From JASEJA01 sp038872535 (GTDB lineage Archaea > Thermoproteota > Bathyarchaeia > Bathyarchaeales > Bathycorpusculaceae): DNA of 13,207 nt. The position numbers and the translations under genes were made by a program. Location: contig JAVZJY010000035.1 of assembly GCA_038872535.1 (NCBI GenBank), forward strand, positions 1 through 13,207. Direction: 5' to 3'. The notes under the pieces are model-generated. The model was given only the letters and a program-made list of their open reading frames with translations. It did no database searches and was not told the origin of the DNA. Shown piece by piece: positions 6,437-12,801 of this stretch (the stretch's first letter is position 1; each line of letters starts with the position of its first letter).

Positions 6437-8571
6437 TAGCTATGACTGAAAAATCTTTGAAAGACGCATTCGTTTGTCGCCGATGCGGCGAAACCTACTC
6501 TATTGAAGATTATGAAGAAAGCCATTTTTGTGAAAAATGTGGAACGTTACTAACAAGAATTTCTGGCACTTTGCCAAAGTCAGAGGCAAAGGTGGAAGAC
6601 GGAACTGATTTTAAGAAGTTTGTTAAAAAATTCTTTCCTTACCCAACCTTTCGTCCCTTCCAGCTTGACGCTATAAAATTTAACTTTAACGTTATTAGAA
6701 ATGGAAAGATAGGTTTATTATCTTCGCCCTGTGGCACTGGAAAGTCCATTTCTGTGTTAACAGCCTATTTCATGGCTAAAGAATGGAACAATTCAGTTGG
6801 TAGGTTTCTTGCTTTAACCAGAACAAAGAACCAGCTTGAAATCTATTGCAGAGAACTCAAAAGCATAAAAGAACATTGCAATGTCAGTTTTGTTGCCTCC
6901 ATTTTTAAGAGTAAAAAGGAAATGTGCCCCTACGCTTTGGAAGACTCAAAACTGAGGGATATCAGTTACAGAGATTTCCTTTATTACTGCAAGAGCTTGA
7001 AAGATGGCTCCTTTGGGAAAACATGCAAATATTATGAGCGAACTTACAGCGGATGGAAGCCAAGTTGGCATGCTTACGCCGTCATTAACAAGATTAGAGA
7101 AACTGGTCCCTTAATGCCAGATGAAGTTTATGTGATTTGCCGTGATAAAGAAATTTGTCCCTACGAGGCTACAAAAATTCTCGCAAAGTACGCTGACATC
7201 ATTATAGGCAATTACAATTACCTTCTAGTGGATTCTGTTCGAGGGTCGATTTTAGGGAAGGCTGGATGGCGAATAAAAGATGTTAACTGCGTTTTCGACG
7301 AAGCCCACAGTCTGCCTTATTATGCTGCCGGCATATTTTCAGACGAGCTTTCGTCAACTGCGGTTAGAAGAGCTTTGAAGGAAGTTGAAACTTTTGGTTT
7401 GGACGATTTCGGTTTCTTGGGTGCTCTATATAACGTGATGGTTAAACTTGGAAAGAAGATTTACAAAAAATATGGGGCTGATGTTGAACACATTATTGGA
7501 AAGAACATCATAATTGATTCAATATTGAAAGAGTTAAAGCTTGATGCTGACAAGTTAATAGAGTTAATTTCTGAACTCTCAGACAAAGGAGAAACTATTA
7601 GACATAAAAGAGCAGAGGTGGGTAAAAGTCCAATTTCCTATTTGTCAAGATGCGCAAGTTTTCTTTCTGATTGGGTTAGCCTAACTGGTTCAAGTTATGT
7701 GCACTACGCAAATGTGGGAATTGAAAAGGATGGAAGGAAAAGCGTAAGGATTGGAATTCGCTGCTTGGACCCAGCCTTAGCTGCAGACATCATTAATAGG
7801 CTTCGTTCCGCCATTCTCATGTCTGGAACGCTTTGGCACATGAACTATTACATAGATGTTTTGGGAATTGAGCGGAAACGCTGCGAAACCATGGAACTTC
7901 CAAGCCCCTTCCCACAACAAAATAGGCTTATCCTAGTGGATAAGGCGGTGACAACAAAGTTTGAAAAACGCAACGAAATTCAATGGAAACGAATCGCTGA
8001 GCACCTTAAACAAATAATCAAGAAAATTGAAGGACGAGTGGCTGTTTACTTTCCCTCTTATGAGGTTATGCAAGAAATCGCACACATAGCAAAATTTGAT
8101 TTGCCTTTCATCATGGAACAGAGGGGAACTGGAATTTTAGATGTGCTTCAGTTTCTGAAAGACAATGAACGCTGTGTGGTTTTCGGAGTGGCACGGGGAA
8201 AGATAAGTGAGGGAGTTGACATGTCTACTGGAGGAGAAAGCATGTTGTCAGCTGTTATCGTTGTCGGTTTGCCATATCCAAAAAAGACAGAGCTTCAAGC
8301 TGCAGTTTACGAATATTTTAAAGAAAAGTTTGGAGATAAAGCAATAGAATATGCAAATGATATTCCATGTTTAAACGCGCTTGCGCAATCTGCTGGGAGA
8401 CTTTTACGCAGTCCCGAAGACAAAGGTGCAATTATTATTATGGATGGGCGTGCAGCTGGAAGATTCAAGCGTAAACTTCCAAGAGAATGGAAGCACGAGA
8501 TGAAAACTCATTGGAGAATAGACAAAATCCTTAGCAGAATTGATAACTTTTATAACGCGTGTGAGGGCTAA
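6433..8571 (+). CDS. XPD/Rad3/DinG-like superfamily 2 helicase with N-terminal zinc ribbon
   Basis: A 712-residue ATP-dependent helicase, probably 5'-to-3' on DNA as in the XPD family. In order: a zinc ribbon with Cys15, Cys18, Cys33 and Cys36; a Q-like motif FRPFQLDAI (73-81); Walker A SPCGTGKS (98-105); motif Ia TRTKNQLEIYCREL (129-142); a Cys-containing insertion (Cys165, Cys186, Cys198, Cys236, Cys242) where XPD proteins hold a 4Fe-4S cluster; IIIGNYNYLL (256-265); the DEAH box at 289-292; SGTL (464-467); GVARGKISEGVDM (585-597); and motif VI QSAGRLLR (652-659). The iron-sulfur ligands are most likely Cys165, 186, 198 and 242. At 712 residues it is longer than archaeal XPD (roughly 550-650), partly because of the ribbon. 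GAGGT at 6425-6429 is close to the ATG at 6433, and an in-frame ATG at 6442 is an alternative. The stop overlaps the convergent PAC2 gene. Confidence 0.88.
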   Translation: MIAMTEKSLKDAFVCRRCGETYSIEDYEESHFCEKCGTLLTRISGTLPKSEAKVEDGTDFKKFVKKFFPYPTFRPFQLDAIKFNFNVIRNGKIGLLSSPCGTGKSISVLTAYFMAKEWNNSVGRFLALTRTKNQLEIYCRELKSIKEHCNVSFVASIFKSKKEMCPYALEDSKLRDISYRDFLYYCKSLKDGSFGKTCKYYERTYSGWKPSWHAYAVINKIRETGPLMPDEVYVICRDKEICPYEATKILAKYADIIIGNYNYLLVDSVRGSILGKAGWRIKDVNCVFDEAHSLPYYAAGIFSDELSSTAVRRALKEVETFGLDDFGFLGALYNVMVKLGKKIYKKYGADVEHIIGKNIIIDSILKELKLDADKLIELISELSDKGETIRHKRAEVGKSPISYLSRCASFLSDWVSLTGSSYVHYANVGIEKDGRKSVRIGIRCLDPALAADIINRLRSAILMSGTLWHMNYYIDVLGIERKRCETMELPSPFPQQNRLILVDKAVTTKFEKRNEIQWKRIAEHLKQIIKKIEGRVAVYFPSYEVMQEIAHIAKFDLPFIMEQRGTGILDVLQFLKDNERCVVFGVARGKISEGVDMSTGGESMLSAVIVVGLPYPKKTELQAAVYEYFKEKFGDKAIEYANDIPCLNALAQSAGRLLRSPEDKGAIIIMDGRAAGRFKRKLPREWKHEMKTHWRIDKILSRIDNFYNACEG

Positions 8572-9323
8572 ACAAACCAGCGGAATTTTTGTTCTTCTTT
8601 TTTCTTTTCTTCTTCACCTATTTTAATTAAACCGAAGGATTCCAATATTTTTTCAGTCTTCTCTGTAGCAGCGTTCAAATTTGACAAGTCTATGTTCATG
8701 TTCAAAAATTTGTTTAAAGCTGACATGGCATATTTTGTTGCATTCGCATCTGGGTATGTCCCTAATGTTTCAACTAAGAGTGAGAAGCCCTTAAAGCCTC
8801 TAAGTTTGCCAAGTCCTATTAAGAGACCCGCGACGCCAAATATTTGTCCAATCATAACTTTTGCGCCTAGGCTTAAGGCTTCGTTTAATGTTTCCGTGTC
8901 TGAGGCTGCACAGTAGATTTCCGGCGGTGTTTTCACTTCGTCTTTTTTGAAACCGCCAAGAGTTATAACATATTGGCAACCCAATTCCTTGGCGATGTCT
9001 AAAACGCGTCCACAAAGCTCATACTGTCCGAAGGTTGTTAAGGCTTGCGTGTTGCCATACCATATTATTAAGTCTCGCTTGTTATTGCCGCCTTTATAAT
9101 AGTACAACTCATTTATTGGGGAACGTGCGCCACCTGTTTCTGTTGTAACCGCTAAATCTTGGAAAGAGTCTGAGAAGATTTCTGCGAAAAGCTTAGCCCT
9201 TAATTCGTGGATTAAATGTAGGGCTGCAATGTTGGCTACGAATCCTATTCCAGGTAAGCCCTCAATTAAGATTGGATTGTTAAGTTTTGGTTTTTCATGA
9301 ATTTCTATGGTGCACACCATCAT
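8568..9323 (-). CDS. PAC2-family proteasome assembly chaperone (PbaB-like)
   Basis: This 251-residue cytoplasmic protein belongs to the PAC2 (PfamPAC2/COG2047-like) family of ATP-independent chaperones that help assemble the archaeal 20S proteasome alpha ring. The evidence is the N-terminal ILIEGLPGIGFVANIAALHLI segment (18-38), the ITLGGF strand (120-125), the GVAGLLIGLG stretch (163-172) and the TLGTYPDANATK motif (187-197), all typical of the family. After a helical region (about 199-232) comes a Glu/Lys-rich linker (237-246) and the ending Arg-Trp-Phe-Val. That ending resembles the HbYX tails with which proteasome activators and PbaB dock into alpha-subunit pockets, with Phe in place of Tyr. 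An AGGA-type ribosome binding site (about 9329-9334) precedes the ATG at 9323; the second codon is also ATG. Its stop overlaps the helicase stop by 4 bases. No proteasome genes are in view. Confidence 0.85.
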   Translation of the reverse strand: MMVCTIEIHEKPKLNNPILIEGLPGIGFVANIAALHLIHELRAKLFAEIFSDSFQDLAVTTETGGARSPINELYYYKGGNNKRDLIIWYGNTQALTTFGQYELCGRVLDIAKELGCQYVITLGGFKKDEVKTPPEIYCAASDTETLNEALSLGAKVMIGQIFGVAGLLIGLGKLRGFKGFSLLVETLGTYPDANATKYAMSALNKFLNMNIDLSNLNAATEKTEKILESFGLIKIGEEEKKKEEQKFRWFV

Positions 9324-9357
9324 AGGTTCCTTCGCGGCATAAACCTAATGAAAAATG

Positions 9358-9366
9358 TAATATAAG
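9358..9366 (-). promoter_or_regulatory. TATA-like box of the PAC2 gene
   Basis: On the minus strand CTTATATTA lies about 35-43 bases upstream of the PAC2 ATG, giving a transcription start near 9335 and a short leader carrying the AAGGA ribosome binding site. The 144-base region 9324-9467 serves two divergent genes. Confidence 0.45.
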
Positions 9367-9404
9367 TGTATTTGGCTAAAACGAAAATTATGCTTCCCCG
9401 ATAA

Positions 9405-9416
9405 TTCTTAAATAGA
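9405..9416 (+). promoter_or_regulatory. TATA-like box of the MFS transporter gene
   Basis: TTCTTAAATAGA at 9405-9416 is a good TATA-like box. Transcription would start near 9435-9438. The ribosome binding site AAGGAG (9454-9459) then lies 8 bases before the TTG start. Confidence 0.5.
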
Positions 9417-9418
9417 TG

Positions 9419-9444
9419 ACCGCCATTTTCGAGTGATGGCTGGT
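9419..9444. promoter_or_regulatory. Inverted repeat at the predicted start site of the MFS gene (candidate operator)
   Basis: ACC-GCCAT (9419-9426) is mirrored by ATGGC-T-GGT (9436-9444), an 8-base-pair inverted repeat with a 9-base spacer and one bulged T. It begins just after the TATA-like box and covers the expected transcription start, where archaeal repressors often bind. It could equally be a hairpin in the leader or chance. Confidence 0.3.
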
Positions 9445-9467
9445 TAGTTTGACAAGGAGCAAAGAAA

Positions 9468-10658
9468 TTGAAACCCTTTATGGCCTATGGGAGAAACATA
9501 CTAATCCTTTCCATCGTTTTCTTAGTGAGCTCCTTAGCCACTAATTTGTTTAGTCCCATATGGCCCATATACATAAAAGATTATCTTAACGCCTCCATGA
9601 CCGAGCTCGGGTTCGTATTCTCCATATCAAACGCCATCGCTGCGGTCATGCAAATACTCAGCGGGTTCCTATCCGACAGATACGGCAGAAAAGGACTGCA
9701 TGCGTTAGGCACATTGACGGCTGCTTTCCCACCGTTAATGTATGCGTTAGCCAATAATTGGGTGGATTTGGTGCCTTGGGTTATGCTTTCTGGTTTCGCT
9801 ATGGGCTTATACTTGCCAATTCGATGGGCTATAGTTGCTGATGCTTCCTCAACTAAAACAATGGCTTCGGCTTATAGCTGGACAAACATTTCTTGGCTGA
9901 TAGGGTCTACAGTTGCGCCTTTCTTAGGTGGAGTCGCAGCTGACTATTTTGGCATACGCTTTCCTTTCTTTGCTTGTTCAGCGTTAATTTTTGCAGTTTT
10001 CCCATTAACGCTCGTTATGCAAGAAACCCGCAGAAAACCGCAAGCCATGACTTCGAAGGAAATAGCTGAAAAGGTTAATGTAGCCAACGGCTACATGTTT
10101 GTGGTGCTCATATTCTCTTTGATCAATATAGTTCAGGGAATCGGCATAGGCGTAACCAGCCCCGTGATTCCAGTTTTTGTCGAATCAAACTTTCCTGTAG
10201 ACTACACGTTCATAGGCATATTATACGCTATAGGTTTCGGATTTGCCTCCATAATTGTACAGGTTCCAGCTGGCAAGTGTAGCGATTTATTTGACAGAAG
10301 GAAGGTTATGTTTGTAACATTTGCGGTTTCTTCTCCATTCTTCTTGTTGTTTGCTTACTCAAGAAACGTAATGGAATTGGTTATTTTCATGTTTCTTTCA
10401 AACGCTATATTGAACGCTTCATGGCCTGCATTCCAAACGCTTATGATGGAGGCCACTCCACCTTCAAAATGGGGTCTCGTGAATGGAATTTCAGCAACAA
10501 CCTTCTGGATTGGCTTAATGGTTGGGAACGCTTTAAGCGGCATCCTTTGGGAAGTTTGGGGTCAAGTTGCGCCGTTTTATACTTCTGGTTTCGCTATAGG
10601 AATATCCGCATTGCTACCGCTTCTCCTAAAAGAGACAAGGACAAAGAAAAAATCTTGA
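9468..10658 (+). CDS. Major facilitator superfamily (MFS) transporter
   Basis: A 396-residue polytopic inner-membrane protein with about 12 predicted helices in two halves. The diagnostic MFS motif A appears in the loop between helices 2 and 3 (GFLSDRYGRKG, 66-76), with a degenerate copy in the second half (GKCSDLFDRRK, 269-279). A hydrophilic central loop spans about 186-206. Substrate cannot be told; the overall look, with Pro/Gly-rich helices and a GFAMGLYLPIRWAIVAD stretch (109-125), resembles drug-efflux or sugar/solute MFS carriers of archaea. The TTG at 9468 is chosen because AAGGAG (9454-9459) lies 8 bases upstream; the first in-frame ATG (9480) is too far from it. It is divergent from the PAC2 gene and convergent with the M28 peptidase, so it is probably monocistronic. 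The first 250 bases are markedly C-richer than the rest. Confidence 0.85.
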   Translation: MKPFMAYGRNILILSIVFLVSSLATNLFSPIWPIYIKDYLNASMTELGFVFSISNAIAAVMQILSGFLSDRYGRKGLHALGTLTAAFPPLMYALANNWVDLVPWVMLSGFAMGLYLPIRWAIVADASSTKTMASAYSWTNISWLIGSTVAPFLGGVAADYFGIRFPFFACSALIFAVFPLTLVMQETRRKPQAMTSKEIAEKVNVANGYMFVVLIFSLINIVQGIGIGVTSPVIPVFVESNFPVDYTFIGILYAIGFGFASIIVQVPAGKCSDLFDRRKVMFVTFAVSSPFFLLFAYSRNVMELVIFMFLSNAILNASWPAFQTLMMEATPPSKWGLVNGISATTFWIGLMVGNALSGILWEVWGQVAPFYTSGFAIGISALLPLLLKETRTKKKS

Positions 10659-10672
10659 TGATCAACATTTTT
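10648..10672. terminator. Imperfect palindrome between convergent genes, probable bidirectional terminator
   Basis: A 25-base palindrome centred on G10660: arms AAAAATCTTGAT and ATCAACATTTTT pair at 11 of 12 positions (one C-C mismatch). It overlaps the transporter stop codon (10656-10658) and ends 5 bases before the peptidase stop. Read in either direction it gives a stem followed by a T run, so it can end both transcripts. Confidence 0.5.
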
Positions 10673-10677
10673 ATACG

Positions 10678-12723
10678 TTATTCAAATATGACAAGTTTTG
10701 CTTTTTCCATATCTTTTAGGAATCTTAGGACATGCCCCGGGTTTGTTTCGTCGTATTCTGCTGATACAGCCATTACAATGTTATAAGCGCTTCGTTTTCC
10801 ATCAATAAAGTTCACAATTTCTTCCATTTTCTTTCCAAATCCCGGGTCTTTCTCCCAAATTTCTTGATACCATTCATATTCTTTTTCACTTAATGCTTGC
10901 TTCAGGGTTTCCGTATCAAGCGTACCTTTAAACAGTCTTCTGGGAATCAGCCTCTTCAGCTCAGCTTCAGTTTCTGTTTCTTCCAGTTTGGCTGGAAGAG
11001 TTATGCTTAATGCTTTTGCAATGAAATTCAAAGTTTCTTCGAAAATTGCAATTTCTTTTCGACCTAAGTTTTCGATGTCATTGCAATACTTGTTCAGGAA
11101 AGTGTCTAATTCTGGATTTTCTCCGAGTCTTTTCACGGATTTGATTGCTTTTTGCTCGCGCCAGATGATGTGTTCTATCTTGTTCTTAAAATGGCATGCT
11201 GTTTTTGTAAGTTCTTTAGTTAACTCCTCTGGTTTATCCTTAAGTTTTGGGTCTTCCCTTTTTCTGAATAATTCTTCTATGGCTTCTCTGCCGGCTTCTT
11301 CTATCCTTACGACTCCTTTCTTGGCTGTCTGGCTTGCCAAAAGAAAGGCTGTTTCTGCTGTGGCGTTTGCAAGCGTCAATGCTGCGATTGTTGTTATCCA
11401 TCCTATTCTTTTGAGCGTGTCAGCACTAACCTTGTCAATAGTGTCCATGCTTGTATGATAGTATAAGTCGGGCCACTGGAGTAGCATGACGCATGGAACT
11501 CCCACTGTGGAATTGTTAAATTCTGCGTGGTCGCTTCCGCCGCTGAATGTGCTAGCGTGATAACGGAATGTTGATGAGCCGCCAAACATTGTTTGGCTGT
11601 CAAATTCTCTTACTGATTGTTCAATTAGGCTGAAAACGTAGTCGTTAAGATATGAAGGCAGGGAATCTGGTGTGTTGTCAAGGGTGAGTGTGGATTTGCA
11701 TATTTCTTGGTCTTGGCCAACCATGTCGAGGTTTATGCCGGCAACAAGTTTTGAGTATAGTTCTTCGTGTCTGGATAAGTAGGCTACTGAACCGAAGGTT
11801 TCTGGAACCCATATGAAGCGTATAGTCCTCGCTGGAGGTTCAATCTTGCCAGAATCAATTAGTGCTCTTATGGTTCTGGCAATTTCTAATAGTAGACCGC
11901 TGCCGGAAGCGTTGTCGTTTGCGCTTGGTTTCGGGTGGCATAAATGAGCGATTAGGAAAACTTCTTCGTCTGGTCTTGAGACGCCGCGTATTGTAGCAGT
12001 GACGACATCTAAATTTCCAGTGAACAGTTGGGCGTCTACTTTGGCTTTAAGTTTTATGGGTTTGCCGCTTTTGAGTAAAGTCCGCAAATGGTTGCCTTGG
12101 CGTTTGCTCAGAGAAAAGCCGAATGTTATTTTATCTATCTCTTCGGCTTTTGGCCATATACCTTGATATGCATGCGCATCTGGTATGTCTAAGCTTTCAC
12201 GGACGTTTGGGAATTCCCAGCAAGTGTCTGTTATTACGCCTACTGCTCCATATTTTAAAACTGCTTGTTCGTGAACTTGTTTGGCTCTTCCCGTGGCTAG
12301 GACAAACTTGCCTTTTACGTCTTTTCCTTCGTAGTCTTTAGGTTTTGTTCCTGCACCAACATCGACGAGTTCTGCTATTACACCTTCAGGTGGCGTAGCC
12401 TTGCTGAAAGCGTGCAAACAAGTTGGCACATCCTCGTAACGTACAATGAGCTTTTCTTCCGGCTCTATAAGGTAGAGTTCAGCGCTTTTCACAGTCCAGC
12501 CAATTGGACTGGTGTAAGTCCAATATTTAGTTTTGCCATCAGCTGTGAACTGTTCGATTGTTGCATCTTTTAATCCCATTTTTAGAAGCTCATTTCTAAC
12601 ATATTCGGCTGCTTCATGGAACATTGTGGAAGCTTGAATTCTGTGAAAACGCGTAATCTGTTCAACAAAAGATTTAGCGATATTGCCAGAAAGCTCCTCC
12701 TTGACAAGTTTATTCAAATTCAT
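10678..12723 (-). CDS. M28-family zinc metallopeptidase with PA-like insertion and extra C-terminal region
   Basis: A 681-residue protein, probably a cytoplasmic aminopeptidase since no signal peptide or membrane segment is visible. Residues 1-100 are a helical N-terminal part. A protease-associated (PA)-like domain follows (about 110-190; KGKFVLATGRAKQVHEQAVL near 137-156). The M28 catalytic domain is at about 235-460. Probable zinc and catalytic residues are His260 or His263 and Asp270 in AHLCHPKPSANDNASG, Glu308 in WVPETFGS, Asp333 in NLDMVG, and His423 in YYHTSMDT. The usual HxD is changed to HLCH, a pattern I associate with DUF4910-like aminopeptidases. Residues 475-681 form a Lys/Glu-rich helical region ending in a winged-helix-like segment (about 630-681, FIDGKRSAYNIVMAVSAEY). 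The start ATG has no Shine-Dalgarno sequence and a TATA-like box 26 bases upstream, so the message is probably leaderless. It converges on the MFS gene and diverges from tgtA. Confidence 0.82.
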   Translation of the reverse strand: MNLNKLVKEELSGNIAKSFVEQITRFHRIQASTMFHEAAEYVRNELLKMGLKDATIEQFTADGKTKYWTYTSPIGWTVKSAELYLIEPEEKLIVRYEDVPTCLHAFSKATPPEGVIAELVDVGAGTKPKDYEGKDVKGKFVLATGRAKQVHEQAVLKYGAVGVITDTCWEFPNVRESLDIPDAHAYQGIWPKAEEIDKITFGFSLSKRQGNHLRTLLKSGKPIKLKAKVDAQLFTGNLDVVTATIRGVSRPDEEVFLIAHLCHPKPSANDNASGSGLLLEIARTIRALIDSGKIEPPARTIRFIWVPETFGSVAYLSRHEELYSKLVAGINLDMVGQDQEICKSTLTLDNTPDSLPSYLNDYVFSLIEQSVREFDSQTMFGGSSTFRYHASTFSGGSDHAEFNNSTVGVPCVMLLQWPDLYYHTSMDTIDKVSADTLKRIGWITTIAALTLANATAETAFLLASQTAKKGVVRIEEAGREAIEELFRKREDPKLKDKPEELTKELTKTACHFKNKIEHIIWREQKAIKSVKRLGENPELDTFLNKYCNDIENLGRKEIAIFEETLNFIAKALSITLPAKLEETETEAELKRLIPRRLFKGTLDTETLKQALSEKEYEWYQEIWEKDPGFGKKMEEIVNFIDGKRSAYNIVMAVSAEYDETNPGHVLRFLKDMEKAKLVIFE

Positions 12724-12744
12724 TTTAAGACCACATTTTAAGTT

Positions 12745-12753
12745 AACTATACT
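12745..12753 (-). promoter_or_regulatory. TATA-like box of the M28 peptidase gene (leaderless message)
   Basis: On the minus strand AGTATAGTT is centred about 26 bases upstream of the ATG at 12723, so transcription should start at or next to the start codon. The absence of a ribosome binding site agrees with a leaderless transcript. Confidence 0.4.
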
Positions 12754-12763
12754 TGCTCACATT

Positions 12764-12771
12764 TTTATAAG
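12764..12771 (+). promoter_or_regulatory. TATA-like box of tgtA
   Basis: TTTATAAG at 12764-12771 (preceded by further T) is a consensus-like archaeal TATA box. The expected start is near 12792-12796, giving a leader of under 10 bases. AGGT at 12792-12795 could act as a minimal ribosome binding site if transcription starts slightly earlier. Confidence 0.55.
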
Positions 12772-12801
12772 CGTGTTTATCTGATTCTGTTAGGTTCGAT
12801 A

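Noticed and set aside
6199..6525. A 108-codon minus-strand frame opposite the gap and the helicase 5' end.
   Set aside because: It runs antisense across the helicase zinc ribbon codons, has no ribosome binding site or recognisable family, and looks like a shadow frame.
10988..11458. A 156-codon plus-strand frame inside the M28 peptidase gene.
   Set aside because: It lies wholly antisense to a clear peptidase frame and its composition is what a shadow of that gene gives.
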